A DNA stretch of 64,000 nt from Lentilactobacillus rapi DSM 19907 = JCM 15042 (lineage in GTDB: Bacteria > Bacillota > Bacilli > Lactobacillales > Lactobacillaceae), in contig NZ_AZEI01000003.1 in the NCBI RefSeq assembly GCF_001436255.1, positions 1-64,000 on the forward strand, given 5' to 3'. A program made the position numbers and the translations under genes. Under the pieces are notes generated by a model that was not told the origin of the DNA, searched no databases, and worked only from the letters and a program-made list of their open reading frames with translations. Shown in pieces: positions 45,539-57,206 of this stretch; positions within the stretch are counted from its first letter, which is position 1, and every line of letters starts with the position of its first letter.

Positions 45539-45982
45539 TCATCGCTTTTCCATATAGAGAATTGGAAAATGATTACCCTGTTCGTCTAATTCGGTCCGCT
45601 TATAAACTCTAAAGCCCATATGCTCGTAAAATCCCTTGGCAAGTGGGTTTTGTTCGTTTACACCCAGTTTATTGACTGAATACTTTTGAATACCATACTC
45701 TAATAATTGCTTGCCTAGTCCTTTACCTCTGTACTCATTTGATATGAATAGCATTTCAAGCATTTGCGCATCAATCCCCATAAAACCAATTGGGCGATTA
45801 CTTTCATTAGTCATCAATATGAGGTGTTGAACATTACTAATTGCTTCTGGAATGTCCGTCTTAATCGCTTGAATTTCGTCATTAGTTAAAAATAAGTGCG
45901 TCGCCTTGACGGAACTTTCCCAAACCGCTAATAAGCTTTTGATCAGTTCAGAACTGATTTCAGTTACCTCTTGTATTTTCAT
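45539..45982 (-). CDS. GNAT-family N-acetyltransferase
   Basis: A 147-residue acetyltransferase. The acetyl-CoA loop is seen as LFISNEYRGKGLGKQLL (R-G-K-G-L-G, ~90) and the C-terminal part as NPLAKGFYEHMGFRVYKR (~120). The start MKIQEVTEISS uses the ATG at 45980-45982 with a modest GAAAGCGAG site; the frame further upstream lies inside the VOC gene's end. Substrate unknown. Possibly cotranscribed with the VOC gene 28 bases upstream. Confidence 0.85.
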   Translation of the reverse strand: MKIQEVTEISSELIKSLLAVWESSVKATHLFLTNDEIQAIKTDIPEAISNVQHLILMTNESNRPIGFMGIDAQMLEMLFISNEYRGKGLGKQLLEYGIQKYSVNKLGVNEQNPLAKGFYEHMGFRVYKRTELDEQGNHFPILYMEKR

Positions 45983-46010
45983 GCTATGCTCGCTTTCGTA
46001 TAAAAGATTC

Positions 46011-46922
46011 TCAGTCGTTAACATCGTGGAAATCAACGCCCTGTTTTTCATAGTAAGCCAGAATTTCCTGACGCTGGGGCTCAAATTGTGGTGGCAATCC
46101 CAAGCCATGTCCTAATGTCAGCAATGGTTCATCCAGCGAAAATCCAGGGGAAGTTGTCGCAATTTCAATCCGGTTATCGCCAGGATCTCGAACATAGATA
46201 CTCTTAAACCAACCACGATCTGCATATTCTTCCGTGTTGAGATGAAGCTGCTGAGCACGTTCCCAATAATCGTTCAATTTTGCCAATGTAGGTGCAGCCA
46301 AGGCAAAATGGTCGATGCTCCCCCTACCAAACCGCGTCCGATCGTCTGGTCGTTGGGACTTCAGGAGATCAATTGTTTGACCATCTTCCAGCTTCACGGC
46401 ATTTAATTCTACCGATAAACCTAACCACTCGTGGAAAAACGCTGCGGTAGCCCGTGGATCCGGTACGTGAAGCGCCGTTCCCAGTAGTCTGGTAATCTGA
46501 TCTTCTGCAGGCACATCACTGTCTGGGACAATTCGCATGTCAGTTAACCGCTCTGACGTCAAAATTAATTTCAGTTCAACCCCATCTGGGTCAAGTAATT
46601 TAAGTCCATTATCAATTTCAGTCGTTTGATATCCTAACCGATCAAGCCGGTGCTGCCAAAACGCCAAGCTGCCAGTTGGAATTGCTAATTTAATACTATT
46701 AAAAAAGTGTTTGCCATCCGTTCGCCGCCCCAGCAGTGGGAGGACAAAGAATGTGACGACTGTCCCCGGCGTGCCAAGGTAATCACCATAGAACAAGTGG
46801 CGAATCTTGATATTTTCTTGGTTAACCGTATTCTTAATAAGCCGCATCCCCAACACTTTCGTGTAAAAATGGACGTTCTGGTTGGCATCTTTCGTTAAGA
46901 GTGAGATATGGTGCGTTTTCAT
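46011..46922 (-). CDS. VOC-family ring-cleaving dioxygenase-like protein
   Basis: A 303-residue metalloprotein of the vicinal-oxygen-chelate (glyoxalase/extradiol dioxygenase) group, with two domain repeats. Metal ligands are plausible at HHISLLTKD (His ~5), in the second half at DHFALAAPTL (His ~200) and at DNRIEIATTSPGF (Glu ~255). It resembles proteins annotated as ring-cleaving dioxygenase (MhqO/MhqE type), which protect against quinones. ATG at 46920-46922 after GAGGAGG. The real substrate is not known. Confidence 0.83.
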   Translation of the reverse strand: MKTHHISLLTKDANQNVHFYTKVLGMRLIKNTVNQENIKIRHLFYGDYLGTPGTVVTFFVLPLLGRRTDGKHFFNSIKLAIPTGSLAFWQHRLDRLGYQTTEIDNGLKLLDPDGVELKLILTSERLTDMRIVPDSDVPAEDQITRLLGTALHVPDPRATAAFFHEWLGLSVELNAVKLEDGQTIDLLKSQRPDDRTRFGRGSIDHFALAAPTLAKLNDYWERAQQLHLNTEEYADRGWFKSIYVRDPGDNRIEIATTSPGFSLDEPLLTLGHGLGLPPQFEPQRQEILAYYEKQGVDFHDVND

Positions 46923-47045
46923 TTTGAAGCCTCCTCGCTTTAACCTTTGACAAAAGTATAGCACCATTGAATTCGGTTTCATCAGGATAACACCTGACTG
47001 CTATCAAGATTACAAAACATTTATCAGATTAAATTGAGCAAAACA

Positions 47046-47075
47046 TTTGACCTTTTTTGACCAATACACTAAACT
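47046..47075 (+). promoter_or_regulatory. clpP promoter with CtsR operator
   Basis: TTTGACCTTTTTTGACC at 47046-47062 is, on the other strand, GGTCAAA-AAA-GGTCAAA, the exact CtsR heptad direct repeat. It overlaps a -35 TTGACC (47047-47052) placed 17 bases before -10 TAAACT (47070-47075). The gene should be repressed by CtsR and released by heat. Confidence 0.92.
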
Positions 47076-47133
47076 ATTATCATGAACTTGGCGTAGGCCA
47101 TCTTTCATAAAACCTATCAAGGAGGCATTCTCA

Positions 47134-47727
47134 ATGAATTTAGTGCCAACTGTTATTGAGCAATCCGCTAATGGCGAAAGAGCTTATGACATTTATTCAC
47201 GTCTGTTAAAAGACCGCATCATCATGTTATCAGGCCCAATCGAAGATGACATGGCGAACGCGATTATTGCTCAATTGTTATTCTTGGATGCTCAAGACTC
47301 TGAAAAAGATATTTACCTTTACATCAACTCACCAGGTGGTGTGATCACCTCAGGCATGGCAATTTACGATACCATGAACTTCGTTAAAGCCGATGTTCAG
47401 ACAATCGTAATGGGTATGGCTGCTTCAATGGCTTCTGTTCTTGCATCTTCTGGTGCCAAGGGCAAGCGATTTGCTTTGCCACATGCTCAAGTCTTAATTC
47501 ACCAACCATCAGGTGGTGCTCAAGGTCAACAAACTGAAATCGAAATTGCTGCTGAAGAAATTCTCAAGGCTCGTAAGATGATTAATAATCTCTTAGCTGA
47601 GAATTCTGGTCAACCAATCGAGAAGATCAACAAGGATACTGAACGGGATAACTACTTAACCGCTCAAGAAGCTGTTGATTACGGCTTGTTGGATGGCATC
47701 ATGACCAACAGTTCTGAAAAACAATAA
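47134..47727 (+). CDS. clpP: ATP-dependent Clp protease proteolytic subunit
   Basis: Serine protease core of ClpXP/ClpCP. 197 residues with catalytic Ser in [14 protein letters not shown] (~98), His in [14 protein letters not shown] (~123) and Asp in DTERDNYL (~172). The N-terminal [10 protein letters not shown] is typical. ATG after AAGGAGG. A CtsR box directly upstream shows heat-shock control. Confidence 0.98.
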   Translation: MNLVPTVIEQSANGERAYDIYSRLLKDRIIMLSGPIEDDMANAIIAQLLFLDAQDSEKDIYLYINSPGGVITSGMAIYDTMNFVKADVQTIVMGMAASMASVLASSGAKGKRFALPHAQVLIHQPSGGAQGQQTEIEIAAEEILKARKMINNLLAENSGQPIEKINKDTERDNYLTAQEAVDYGLLDGIMTNSSEKQ

Positions 47728-47769
47728 TCTCACTAATTGACTTATCGTCAATGAAGAGTGATTTAAGGA

Positions 47770-47808
47770 AGACCGTCAACAAGTCCAAAGCTTGTGGCGG
47801 TCTTTTTT
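47770..47808 (+). terminator. Terminator of clpP
   Basis: AGACCGTCAACAAG pairs with CTTGTGGCGGTCT, then TTTTTT. Confidence 0.85.
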
Positions 47809-47951
47809 CTATATCCTGTTCAATTGCTAATCCCCAAAGAACAGACTAAAATGAATGTGAAAGTTAGTTCAATCATTAACTTGTTCGTTATATTCAATGA
47901 AATCAATATGCGTTCTTTCTGAAACAATTATTGAATCGAGGTCATTAATTT

Positions 47952-49019
47952 ATGAAAACACAAGAAACAATCACACCGGATGTCTCGGAAACCATCCCCA
48001 CTGAAATGAAAGCTTGGGAAATTATCAAGCCGGGTTCAATCAATTCGGACAGCTCGCCACTTCGCTTCACTACTAAACCAGTGCCGACCCCACAACGTGG
48101 AGAAGTGCTGGTCAAAGTAATTACCTGTGGCGTTTGTCACACCGATTTACACGTGACCGAGGGCGACTTGCCAGTTCATAAAGAACACCTGACGCCCGGA
48201 CACGAGATTGTCGGCCGGGTTGTTAAATTTGGTCCCGAAACCAGCCGTTTTAACCTTGGTGATCGAATTGGCATTCCTTGGTTGCGCTGGACCTGCGGCG
48301 TTTGTGAATACTGCCGTTCAGGTCGCGAGAATCTCTGCCCAAACTCCTTGTATACCGGTTGGGATCATGACGGCGGTTACGCAGAATATGTCACGGTTCC
48401 AGAAGGCTTCGCTTATCGGATTCCGGAAAGGTTCGACTCGGCGACCGCTGCTCCACTCCTTTGTGCCGGCATTATCGGTTACCGGGCATTTGAGCGGGCA
48501 AACGTTCCTGCCGGTGGGCGTTTAGGCCTCTACGGCTTTGGGGGTTCCGCTCACCTAACAGCGCAGGTTGCAATGAAACAAGGGATTGAAGTTCATGTTC
48601 TCACTCGCGGCAAGGATGCCCGTAAATTTGCCCTTCAATTAGGTGCCGCTTCCGCGCGAGGTGCTTATGACTTACCACCAGTGAAGCTGGATTCAGCCAT
48701 CAACTACACGCCAGTTGGCGACATCGTTCCAAAGGCTCTGGAAGCGCTGAAACCAGGTGGCACGCTGGCAATGGCCGGCATTCACTCAACTGACATCCCC
48801 CAGCTCTCTTATCCTGCTCATATTTTCCATGAAAAGAACCTGACAAGTGTTGAAAGCAATACCCGTCGTGATGGCGAAGAATTCTTGACCCTGGCAGATC
48901 GGTTAAACATTCACCCAGAGATCACGGAATATCCGCTCGCTAAAGCTGATGAAGCATTGAAGTACTTGTCTCACGGTGATATCAAGGGCGCTTGTGTATT
49001 GAGGGTCAGCCAAGGATAA
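47952..49019 (+). CDS. Zinc-dependent alcohol dehydrogenase
   Basis: A 355-residue medium-chain dehydrogenase. Catalytic zinc ligands lie in CGVCHTDLHVTEGD (Cys ~56) and GHEIVGRVV (His ~79); the structural zinc is held by CGVCEYCRSGRENLC (~110-124). The nucleotide fold is GLYGFGGSAHL (~195), with a neutral residue after strand 2, so cofactor preference is not certain. It resembles class-III/AdhA enzymes that interconvert aldehydes and alcohols. ATG after a GAGG; a possible second start at MKAWEIIKPG (residue 19) would give the usual shorter N-terminus. Confidence 0.9.
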   Translation: MKTQETITPDVSETIPTEMKAWEIIKPGSINSDSSPLRFTTKPVPTPQRGEVLVKVITCGVCHTDLHVTEGDLPVHKEHLTPGHEIVGRVVKFGPETSRFNLGDRIGIPWLRWTCGVCEYCRSGRENLCPNSLYTGWDHDGGYAEYVTVPEGFAYRIPERFDSATAAPLLCAGIIGYRAFERANVPAGGRLGLYGFGGSAHLTAQVAMKQGIEVHVLTRGKDARKFALQLGAASARGAYDLPPVKLDSAINYTPVGDIVPKALEALKPGGTLAMAGIHSTDIPQLSYPAHIFHEKNLTSVESNTRRDGEEFLTLADRLNIHPEITEYPLAKADEALKYLSHGDIKGACVLRVSQG

Positions 49020-49031
49020 TCAATAATATCA

Positions 49032-49080
49032 AAAAGGATCTAATCAGGCATGATAACCTTACTGATTAGATCCTCTTTTC
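49032..49080. terminator. Terminator after the alcohol dehydrogenase
   Basis: AAAAGGATCTAATCAG pairs with CTGATTAGATCCTCTTTT across a 15-base loop. Convergent with whiA. Confidence 0.85.
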
Positions 49081-49188
49081 ATTAGCAAAACATTTTGAGA
49101 TACATGAAGCTCGATAGCGGCTATTAGCTACTAGTCACCATGCCTAATATTTTAAAACATTTTCAGACTAAAAGGCGCATTTTTTAGC

Positions 49189-50136
49189 TTACGCAATGGT
49201 TTCATCCACATCCTGTCCCAATTTACCAGCGTACTCATTAATCTTGCGCAGCCGGTGATTGACACCAGACTTGGAGATTGGGCCACCTTCTACTAGCTCA
49301 CCGAGTTCCTTTAAACTAACTTCTGGATGTTTGAGGCGGGCGCGAGCAATTTGTCCCAGTTTAGGCGGCAATTTATTCAAACCAATTGCTTCATCAATGA
49401 ACTTAATGTTCTCGATCTGCTTACTGGCTGCGTTGGCCACCTTATCCAGATTGGCGTTTTCGCAATTTACCAACCGGTTAACGGAATTGCGCATATCGCG
49501 AACAATTCGAATGTCTTCAAATTTCAACATCGAACTTGTGGCCCCAATCAACTGCAAAAAGTCGGCAATCTTTTCGGCTTCCTTCAAATAGGTGATATAG
49601 CCACTCCGCCGCTTGGTGGTTCGAGCCTTCAAATGGTATTGATTCATCATTTCAGCAATCATCTCGTTATGATTTTCGTACAATGAATAGATTTCCAAAT
49701 GATAACGGGAAGTTTCCGGATTATTCACTGATCCACTGGCTAAAAATGCGCCGCGGAGATACGAACGTATCTGGGCGTCTTCCGTCAGCATTTTATTTGG
49801 CACCCGTTCAACGATCCGAACGCCATCAAAAATACCCAGGTCATCTAATAAGAGGTTGGCCTTGTTTTCAACTCGCAAAATATACAGATTATTCTTCTTT
49901 AATTTCATTTGCCGGCGAACACTTAATTCACCGGTAATTCCGTAAAATTTCGATAGAAGTTTGTACATCCGTCTCGCGATTGCCGGGTTCTCTGACGAAA
50001 CGTTCAAGACAAAATGATGATTAGAAATTGTCAGGGAACCATTGATTCGAATCAACGCCATCAACTCAGCTTTGGCATTATCCCGGTGGACAGTTAAGGA
50101 GGTTAATTCTTTCTTGACTTCACTTGCATACGACAT
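49189..50136 (-). CDS. whiA: Cell-division/sporulation regulator homologue WhiA
   Basis: A 315-residue DNA-binding protein. The N-terminal two-thirds are a degenerate LAGLIDADG homing-endonuclease fold ([25 protein letters not shown]-like, ~115-140); the C-terminus is a helix-turn-helix ([27 protein letters not shown]-like, ~270-297). In Firmicutes it affects cell division and chromosome segregation. ATG at 50134-50136 after GAGGG. Last gene of rapZ-yvcK-whiA, with 9 bases to yvcK. Confidence 0.96.
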   Translation of the reverse strand: MSYASEVKKELTSLTVHRDNAKAELMALIRINGSLTISNHHFVLNVSSENPAIARRMYKLLSKFYGITGELSVRRQMKLKKNNLYILRVENKANLLLDDLGIFDGVRIVERVPNKMLTEDAQIRSYLRGAFLASGSVNNPETSRYHLEIYSLYENHNEMIAEMMNQYHLKARTTKRRSGYITYLKEAEKIADFLQLIGATSSMLKFEDIRIVRDMRNSVNRLVNCENANLDKVANAASKQIENIKFIDEAIGLNKLPPKLGQIARARLKHPEVSLKELGELVEGGPISKSGVNHRLRKINEYAGKLGQDVDETIA

Positions 50137-50145
50137 TGGCAACCC

Positions 50146-51165
50146 TCACTTTCGTTGGCTATCCTTATGATCGTCTAGGGATCGGCCGATTAAATTAATT
50201 AATTCATCAGCCACTTCCTGACCATTATGAAAGGCTCCGCGATCCTTCAACTCCAAAAAATCGGCAGAAATCACGCGACAACCCATTGCTCTTAAGCCTT
50301 CAAAATCATGCTTAACTGGTTGAGAAACCTCGTTCCACTTCTTGTGATCGATGTATTCGGCTGGCACCTCTTTAATATTAACCAAAACAGTATTAATAAA
50401 GTTCATGCCCAAATGGCGGTTCAAGACCCGCACGTGATCCGCTTCGGTAAAGTTCTCAGTTTCCCCTTTTTGAGTCATGATATTACAGATGTAGACGATA
50501 TCAGCCTTTGTCCGGCGCAGCGCTTCCCCTACATTTTCAATCATGAGGTTCGGCAAAATGCTGGTGAACAAGCTTCCGGGTCCGAGTACAATCTGATCAG
50601 CCTCCATAATTGCATCAATCACTTGGTGGACGGCCTCGGGTTTGTGGGAATCATCGTTAGCTTCGACCCACACACGTTTAATGAGCTTACCGGCATTGGT
50701 AATCTCAGATTCACCACTCAAATGAGTGCCGTCACTAAATTCAGCGTTTAATTCCAAGGGTTCATTGGCGGCCGGATAAATGTGGCCATCCACTTGCATG
50801 ATCTTACTGAGGATTTGGACAGAATCGAAAATACCGCCCTTCATTTCGGACAATGCGGCAATAATCAAGTTTCCAATCGCATGACCGGCGAAGAATTTAT
50901 CGGTACTGTTAAACCGGTATTGGAACAAATCCAACTCCAATTTTGGTAAATCGGATAAGGCCACCATGACGTTGCGAATATCTCCAGGCGGCACGACGTT
51001 AATGTAGTTTCTCAGAATACCAGAGGACCCACCGTCATCGGCAACCGTTACAACAGCGGTAATATCAACCTGCCGATTTTTTAAATTTTTGAGGATGACT
51101 GGTAAGCCGGTTCCTCCACCAATCACAACGATTTTGGGTTGGTGACTGTGTAGTGCATCTATCAT
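50146..51165 (-). CDS. yvcK: YvcK/CofD-like gluconeogenesis and morphology factor
   Basis: A 339-residue protein of the CofD-like fold that binds UDP-sugars and supports growth on gluconeogenic carbon and normal shape. Sequence marks are [18 protein letters not shown] (~11), [14 protein letters not shown] (~38), [14 protein letters not shown] (~92) and [13 protein letters not shown] (~196). The start codon overlaps the rapZ stop by one base (TGATG arrangement), so the genes are translationally coupled. Confidence 0.95.
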   Translation of the reverse strand: MIDALHSHQPKIVVIGGGTGLPVILKNLKNRQVDITAVVTVADDGGSSGILRNYINVVPPGDIRNVMVALSDLPKLELDLFQYRFNSTDKFFAGHAIGNLIIAALSEMKGGIFDSVQILSKIMQVDGHIYPAANEPLELNAEFSDGTHLSGESEITNAGKLIKRVWVEANDDSHKPEAVHQVIDAIMEADQIVLGPGSLFTSILPNLMIENVGEALRRTKADIVYICNIMTQKGETENFTEADHVRVLNRHLGMNFINTVLVNIKEVPAEYIDHKKWNEVSQPVKHDFEGLRAMGCRVISADFLELKDRGAFHNGQEVADELINLIGRSLDDHKDSQRK

Positions 51166-52049
51166 CAGTTACCCCCCTTAGTCTTGTGACGATCAATGTC
51201 TCGATGCGTAATATTAACTGGATAATCTTTCTTAAGCGCGTTACCCAACTTTTCAGCGATGGCAACTGAACGGTGTTGACCACCAGTACACCCAATCGCA
51301 ATTGTTAAGCTGGCCTTGCCCTCCTTGGCATAAGCGGGCAGAGTAAATTTCATCATATCTAATAACTTGGCGTAAAATTCTTGGGCTCCTGTCGAGCTCA
51401 TGACATATTCCTCAACGGGTTTATCAAGACCGGTCTTGAAGCGCATGCTGGCTTGATAATACGGGTTGGGTAGAAAACGGACGTCCATGACGATGTCAGC
51501 ATCCAGTGGCAACCCATATTTGAAGCCAAATGACATCACTTCGACATGGAAAGTATGAGTGGCATCAATTGATTCAAAGTTATGGAAAACTTCTTCACGA
51601 AGACGGCGGGGCGCCATATTAGTGGTATCAACCACTAAATCCGCGGCGTTCTTGACGTTAGCAAGTAATTCCCGCTCCTTCTTAATACCATCGATCACTC
51701 GTCCATTTCGAGCCAGTGGGTGGGCCCGACGAGTTTCCTTGTAACGAGAAACCAGCTTAGTATCTGACGCATCCAAGAAAATAATATCAACGTTATTGTC
51801 ATCGTTGCGTTTCAAATCCCGGAACATGTCAATAATTTCATCATAAAAAACCTGGGAACGCAGGTCCATGACTAGCGCAATTTTATTAATGTCTCGTTCC
51901 AGTCGAATAAGTTCTTTGAATTTGGGTAACAGTGTCGGGGGCATGTTATCAACGCAAAAATATCCTAAATCTTCGAAACTTTGCATCGCCACGGTCTTCC
52001 CGGCACCGCTCATCCCTGTGATAATCACGAATTGATTGTTAACGGCCAT
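51165..52049 (-). CDS. rapZ: RNase adapter/nucleotide-binding protein RapZ (YvcJ)
   Basis: A 294-residue P-loop protein. Walker A is [12 protein letters not shown] (~12), Walker-B-like DIIFLDASD (~85), and the C-terminal domain has [11 protein letters not shown]-like ([12 protein letters not shown], ~190) and [17 protein letters not shown] (~262), typical of RapZ/YvcJ. In E. coli it controls glmS through small RNAs; in B. subtilis YvcJ is a GTPase/ATPase linked to competence. No E. coli-like target RNA is known here. ATG at 52047-52049 after GAAAGGAAA. Confidence 0.95.
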   Translation of the reverse strand: MAVNNQFVIITGMSGAGKTVAMQSFEDLGYFCVDNMPPTLLPKFKELIRLERDINKIALVMDLRSQVFYDEIIDMFRDLKRNDDNNVDIIFLDASDTKLVSRYKETRRAHPLARNGRVIDGIKKERELLANVKNAADLVVDTTNMAPRRLREEVFHNFESIDATHTFHVEVMSFGFKYGLPLDADIVMDVRFLPNPYYQASMRFKTGLDKPVEEYVMSSTGAQEFYAKLLDMMKFTLPAYAKEGKASLTIAIGCTGGQHRSVAIAEKLGNALKKDYPVNITHRDIDRHKTKGGN

Positions 52050-52135
52050 TGTCTTTTCCTTTCGCGTAACAAACTTATTAGAGTATAACATACCGGGCGT
52101 ATCATTTTAAGAGAAAAGTCAGTTTATGTAGAAAA

Positions 52136-52168
52136 GCAGCCTCTCCGATCATCCGGAAAGACTGCTAA
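52136..52168 (-). terminator. Terminator of uvrA
   Basis: AGCAGTCTTTCCGG pairs with CGGAGAGGCTGCT and is followed by TTTTCT on the minus strand. Confidence 0.8.
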
Positions 52169-52176
52169 ATATGAGG

Positions 52177-55065
52177 TTATTTTGACTTACTCGTCACCTT
52201 AGTCTTGGTTTTCGCTATTGCCGCCTTGGTCAGCTTTTTATCCCGCTCTAAAACCGGTTTAAGGTATTGACCCGTGTAGCTCTCCTTAACTTCGGCGACC
52301 TTTTCAGGTGTTCCGGTGGCAACAATCTGACCACCACCATCACCGCCCTCTGGTCCTAAATCAATTAAGTAATCAGCGCTTTTAACGACGTCGAGATTAT
52401 GCTCAATGATCAAAACCGTGTTCCCCTGGTCGACGAGCTTCTGAAGAACTCCCAGTAATTTACGGATATCTTCTGAATGCAGACCCGTTGTTGGCTCATC
52501 AAGAATGTAGAAGTTCTTACCATTGGCTTTTTTATGGAGCTCAGAGGCTAACTTCATGCGTTGAGCTTCTCCACCTGAAAGCGTCGTGGCAGATTGACCC
52601 AATGAAACGTATCCCAGGCCAACGTCCTTAATCGTCTGCAATTTCCGGCTAATCTTTGGAATCGCGCTAAAGAAGTCGACTGCTTCGTCAACCGTCATAT
52701 TAAGCACATCCACGATATTCTTACCTTTATATTGAACTTCCAAGGTTTCGGCATTATACCGTTTCCCGTGACAAACCTCGCAAGGCACGTAAACGTCAGG
52801 AAGAAAGTTCATTTCAATTTTTAGGATCCCATCACCATGACAGGTTTCACAACGACCGCCCTTCACGTTGAAACTAAAGCGGCCCTTCTTAAAACCGCGT
52901 AACTTGGCGTCATTGGTGTTGGCAAATAGGCCCCGGATATCATCAAATACGCCAGTATAAGTGGCTGGGTTACTTCTTGGAGTTCGGCCAATTGGTGTTT
53001 GATCAATATCAACGATTTTTTCAATATTCTTGTAGCCTGAAATTGATTTGTACTTCCCAGGCTTTTCAGAATTATGATTAATCTTTTGGGCTAATGCCCG
53101 TTTCAAAATATCATTAACCAAGGTGGATTTACCAGAACCAGAAACACCGGTGACCACAACCAACTTTCCGAGCGGAAAATCGACAGTGAGGTCCTTGAGG
53201 TTATTTTCAGCAGCACCGGTGACCCTGATCTTCTTGCCATTGCCCTTTCGGCGCTTTAAAGGCACCGGAATAAATCGTTTTCCAGCTAAATACTGACCGG
53301 TAATCGATTTTGGCGCTTTTTCAATATCCTCAGGGGTTCCAACTGCCATGACTTGACCACCGCTTTGGCCGGCACCGGGACCAATATCCACGATGTAATC
53401 GGCCGCCCGCATTGTATCTTCATCATGCTCAACAACAATTAGTGTGTTGCCAAGATCACGCATTTTCTTCAATGACGCGATCAAACGGTCATTATCACGT
53501 TGATGCAAGCCGATTGAGGGCTCATCCAAAATGTAGAGCACACCGGTTAAGTTGGAACCGATTTGAGTCGCCAAACGAATTCGTTGTGCCTCGCCACCAG
53601 AAAGAGTTCGAGCTGAACGAGACAACGTTAGATAATCTAAGCCGACGTTTCTGAGGAAAGTGAGCCGATCCGTAATCTCCTTGATAATTGGTTTGGCAAT
53701 CATTGTATCCTGAGGGCCAAACGACAATGCTTTGAAAAAGGTTAATTCGGCTGAAACATCCAGCGCAGAGATCTCGGCAATGTTGCGTTTGCCAACCTTC
53801 ACTGCCAAGGCTTTCCGATTAAGTCGGTAACCGTGACAAGTCTGACAAGTCAGTTCAGTCATATATTGATTGAGATTGTTCCGGGTAAAATCACTGCTCG
53901 TATTGTGATAGCGGCGGTTAACGTTATTAATGACTCCCTCAAAAGGACCATCAACATCTCGAATACCACCAAAATCACTTTGAAGCACAAAATGGAAAGT
54001 CTTGGTTTTTGAACCATAGAGCACGAAATCACGATCTTTTTTCGATAATTTCTTAAATGGCGTGTCCATATCGATTCCCTGGGCTTCGCATGCTTGAGCC
54101 AACATATTGGGATACCATTTAGATCCTGCAGGATTCCAAGGAGCCAAGGCACCCTCGTTCAACGTTTTGTCTTTATCAGGGACAACCAGGTCCTCATCGA
54201 CTTCCAATTTCATTCCCAGGCCATCACAATCGGGACAGGCGCCGATTGGTGAGTTGAATGAAAATAATCTTGGTTCCAATTCGCCAACTGTAAAGCCACA
54301 AATTGGACAAGCATAGTGTTCAGAAAACAGCATTGGGTCCCGCTCGCCCATAAAATCAGCAACCGCATAGCCACCACTTAATCTGAGTGAAGCTTCCAAT
54401 GAATCTGACAGGCGATTATTAATCCCATCTTTTACAATAATTCGATCAACCACGATATTAATATCATGAGCCTTATTTTTTTCAAGTTCAGGTACTTCGT
54501 CAACATCATAGGTTTCGCCGTCTACTTGAACTCGAACGAAGCCCTCACGTTTCACTTTTTCAAAGATTTTCTTATGTTGACCCTTTTTACCCCGGACGAT
54601 TGGTGACAGAATCTGCAATTTTGTCCTTTCGGGTAATTTCATAATCTGATCAATCATTTGGTCAACAGACTGGCTGGAAATCACCGAGCCGTCATTAGGA
54701 CAGATCGGCACCCCAACCCGAGCCCAAAGCAAGCGGAAATAATCATTAATTTCAGTAACCGTTCCAACAGTTGAACGGGGATTTTTTGAAGTTGTTTTTT
54801 GATCAATTGAAATTGCCGGGCTTAAACCATCGATAGAATCCACATCCGGTTTGTCCATCTGGCCAAGGAATTGGCGGGCATATGATGACAAACTTTCAAC
54901 ATAGCGACGTTGGCCTTCTGCATAAAGTGTATCAAATGCCAAAGAACTCTTTCCCGATCCAGAAAGCCCCGTCATAACGACCAATTTATCCTTTGGAATC
55001 GTCACGTTGACGTTCTTCAGGTTATGGGCCCGAGCCCCACGAATTACAATTTTATCCATTCCCAA
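52177..55065 (-). CDS. uvrA: Excinuclease ABC subunit A
   Basis: Damage-recognition ATPase of nucleotide excision repair. 962 residues with two ABC modules: Walker [14 protein letters not shown] (~33) and [13 protein letters not shown] (~650), signatures [13 protein letters not shown] (~490) and [13 protein letters not shown] (~830). Zinc-finger cysteines occur in CPICGF..CPDCDG (~255-282) and [17 protein letters not shown] (~740-765). The start may be TTG at 55065 (10 bases after AAAGGAG) or ATG at 55059. Follows uvrB by 15 bases. Confidence 0.98.
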   Translation of the reverse strand: MGMDKIVIRGARAHNLKNVNVTIPKDKLVVMTGLSGSGKSSLAFDTLYAEGQRRYVESLSSYARQFLGQMDKPDVDSIDGLSPAISIDQKTTSKNPRSTVGTVTEINDYFRLLWARVGVPICPNDGSVISSQSVDQMIDQIMKLPERTKLQILSPIVRGKKGQHKKIFEKVKREGFVRVQVDGETYDVDEVPELEKNKAHDINIVVDRIIVKDGINNRLSDSLEASLRLSGGYAVADFMGERDPMLFSEHYACPICGFTVGELEPRLFSFNSPIGACPDCDGLGMKLEVDEDLVVPDKDKTLNEGALAPWNPAGSKWYPNMLAQACEAQGIDMDTPFKKLSKKDRDFVLYGSKTKTFHFVLQSDFGGIRDVDGPFEGVINNVNRRYHNTSSDFTRNNLNQYMTELTCQTCHGYRLNRKALAVKVGKRNIAEISALDVSAELTFFKALSFGPQDTMIAKPIIKEITDRLTFLRNVGLDYLTLSRSARTLSGGEAQRIRLATQIGSNLTGVLYILDEPSIGLHQRDNDRLIASLKKMRDLGNTLIVVEHDEDTMRAADYIVDIGPGAGQSGGQVMAVGTPEDIEKAPKSITGQYLAGKRFIPVPLKRRKGNGKKIRVTGAAENNLKDLTVDFPLGKLVVVTGVSGSGKSTLVNDILKRALAQKINHNSEKPGKYKSISGYKNIEKIVDIDQTPIGRTPRSNPATYTGVFDDIRGLFANTNDAKLRGFKKGRFSFNVKGGRCETCHGDGILKIEMNFLPDVYVPCEVCHGKRYNAETLEVQYKGKNIVDVLNMTVDEAVDFFSAIPKISRKLQTIKDVGLGYVSLGQSATTLSGGEAQRMKLASELHKKANGKNFYILDEPTTGLHSEDIRKLLGVLQKLVDQGNTVLIIEHNLDVVKSADYLIDLGPEGGDGGGQIVATGTPEKVAEVKESYTGQYLKPVLERDKKLTKAAIAKTKTKVTSKSK

Positions 55066-55080
55066 TACGCATTTACTCCT

Positions 55081-57084
55081 TTAGCTCATTTCACCCTTTA
55101 ACTCAATGATTGTATCACGCAACGTTGCCGCTTGTTCAAAGTCAAGCTGTTTGGCAGCGTCTCGCATTTCTTCAGTCAAGCGAGCGAGCATGTTCTTTTG
55201 GTCTTTTTTATCCATTTGTTCGAAATCACTTTCCACAAAGTCATCTTTCTCACCAGAATCATCCGTATTTTTGGTAATTGAAATGAGATTTCGAATCGGC
55301 TTTTTGATTGTGGTAGGCGTAATGCCGTGTTTTTTATTATAGGCAATTTGGATGGCTCGGCGATGGGCAGTTTCGTCAATGGCAGCCTTCATCGAATCCG
55401 TCACAGTGTCCGCATACATAATCACAGCGCCGTGTTCATTTCGAGAAGCTCGGCCGATCGTCTGAATGAGGGACCGTTCATTACGTAAGAAGCCTTCCTT
55501 GTCAGCATCCAAAATGGCCACCAACGAAACCTCAGGCACATCGATACCTTCCCGCAACAAGTTAATCCCAACTAACACGTCGAATTTACCCAATCGCAAA
55601 TCACGGATAATTTGGGTCCGTTCCAGCGTTTTAATATCCGAATGCAAATATTTAACCCGAATGCCAAGATCTTTCAGATAATCGGTTAAATCTTCTGCCA
55701 TTTTTTTCGTCAAAGTGGTGACAAAGACCCGTTCATGCTTATCAACTCGTTTATTAATTTCGCCGACCAGGTCATCCATTTGCCCCATAATCGGTCGCAC
55801 ATCAATCGTCGGATCCAGTAAGCCGGTTGGCCGAATAACTTGAGTGACCACATCGTCAGTCTGATCCATTTCGTATGGCCCAGGGGTTGCTGACATGTAA
55901 ACCACTTGATGAACGTGCTTTTCAAATTCTGCCAGTGTCAATGGCCGGTTATCAAGGGCACTGGGCAAACGGAAACCATAGTCAACCAATTGCTTCTTAC
56001 GAGCTTGGTCACCATTATACATCCCACGAATTTGCGGCATCGTTTGGTGAGACTCATCGACAACTAATAAGAAGTCATCAGGGAAAAAGTCCAGCAAAGT
56101 AAATGGTGGCTGGCCAGGCTTTCTGCGATCCATGAACCGAGAATAGTTCTCAATCCCACTGGTGTAACCCATTTCTCGCATCATTTCAATATCATAAGTG
56201 GTTCGTTGCTTCAACCGTTGGGCTTCAAGCAGCTTACCCTCTTTTTCAAATTTAGCAACTTGTTTGTCCATTTCATCTTGAATTTCAGGTAAGGCTAACT
56301 TCATCACATCATCGCTGGTCAAGAAATGAGTGGCCGGGAAAATCGCGATGTGCTCTCGATCACCAATGACTTCACCGGTTAAGGTATCAACTTCGCGAAT
56401 CCGATCAATCTCATCGCCGAAGAACTCAATTCGAAAAGCATGCTCGTCCCAAGAAGCTGGAAAGACTTCGACCACGTCTCCGTGAACCCGAAACCGACCC
56501 CGCTGGAAATCAATATCATTCCGATCATATTGAATGTCAACCAACTGACGCAGAAAATGATCCCGTTCAATCGTTTGGCCAACTCGAAGTGACACAACGT
56601 GATTTCGATATTCAGTTGGATCACCTAATCCAAAGATTGACGAGACTGAGGCAACCACAATGACATCGTTTCGTTCCAATAAAGAGCTGGTAGCTGAATG
56701 CCGCAACTGGTCGATTTCATCATTAATCGCTGAATCCTTTTCAATGTACGTGTCACTGGATGGCACATAGGCTTCAGGCTGATAGTAATCATAATAACTG
56801 ACAAAGTATTCAACCGCGTTATTGGGGAAGAATTCCTTGAATTCACCGTATAATTGACCAGCTAACGTCTTATTGTGGGATAACACCAAGGTTGGCTTGT
56901 TCACTTGCGAAATGACGTTAGAAATTGTAAACGTTTTACCAGTACCGGTAGCCCCTTTTAAGATTTGAGCTTTTTTCCCTTCATTGATGCCATTCACCAA
57001 TTTCTTGATGGCATCCGGTTGGTCACCAGTTGGTTGATATTTGGACACCAAATCAAATTTACGGTCATTTTCTCTTTCAATCAA
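55081..57084 (-). CDS. uvrB: Excinuclease ABC subunit B
   Basis: Helicase-like core of nucleotide excision repair. 667 residues: Walker [14 protein letters not shown] (~43), the beta-hairpin [20 protein letters not shown] (~93), DESHQT (~335), helicase motif [11 protein letters not shown] (~540) and a C-terminal UVR coiled-coil domain ([16 protein letters not shown], ~640). TTG start after GGGGGAA. Cotranscribed with uvrA. Confidence 0.98.
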   Translation of the reverse strand: MIERENDRKFDLVSKYQPTGDQPDAIKKLVNGINEGKKAQILKGATGTGKTFTISNVISQVNKPTLVLSHNKTLAGQLYGEFKEFFPNNAVEYFVSYYDYYQPEAYVPSSDTYIEKDSAINDEIDQLRHSATSSLLERNDVIVVASVSSIFGLGDPTEYRNHVVSLRVGQTIERDHFLRQLVDIQYDRNDIDFQRGRFRVHGDVVEVFPASWDEHAFRIEFFGDEIDRIREVDTLTGEVIGDREHIAIFPATHFLTSDDVMKLALPEIQDEMDKQVAKFEKEGKLLEAQRLKQRTTYDIEMMREMGYTSGIENYSRFMDRRKPGQPPFTLLDFFPDDFLLVVDESHQTMPQIRGMYNGDQARKKQLVDYGFRLPSALDNRPLTLAEFEKHVHQVVYMSATPGPYEMDQTDDVVTQVIRPTGLLDPTIDVRPIMGQMDDLVGEINKRVDKHERVFVTTLTKKMAEDLTDYLKDLGIRVKYLHSDIKTLERTQIIRDLRLGKFDVLVGINLLREGIDVPEVSLVAILDADKEGFLRNERSLIQTIGRASRNEHGAVIMYADTVTDSMKAAIDETAHRRAIQIAYNKKHGITPTTIKKPIRNLISITKNTDDSGEKDDFVESDFEQMDKKDQKNMLARLTEEMRDAAKQLDFEQAATLRDTIIELKGEMS

Positions 57085-57128
57085 TCTTAAATTCCCCCTG
57101 ACTTAATCATCAGAATGACAAAACTAAA

Positions 57129-57166
57129 GGGGCTACAAGCAAAACCATGCTTACTTAGCCCCACTA
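57129..57166 (-). terminator. Terminator before uvrB
   Basis: GGGGCTA-AGT-AAGCA pairs with TGCTTG-TAGCCCC and is followed by TTTAGTTTT; it ends transcription from the HD-domain gene. Confidence 0.75.
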
Positions 57167-57206
57167 TCAACGCTATTTTACCATACGAACATACTTTCGC
57201 CAACGA

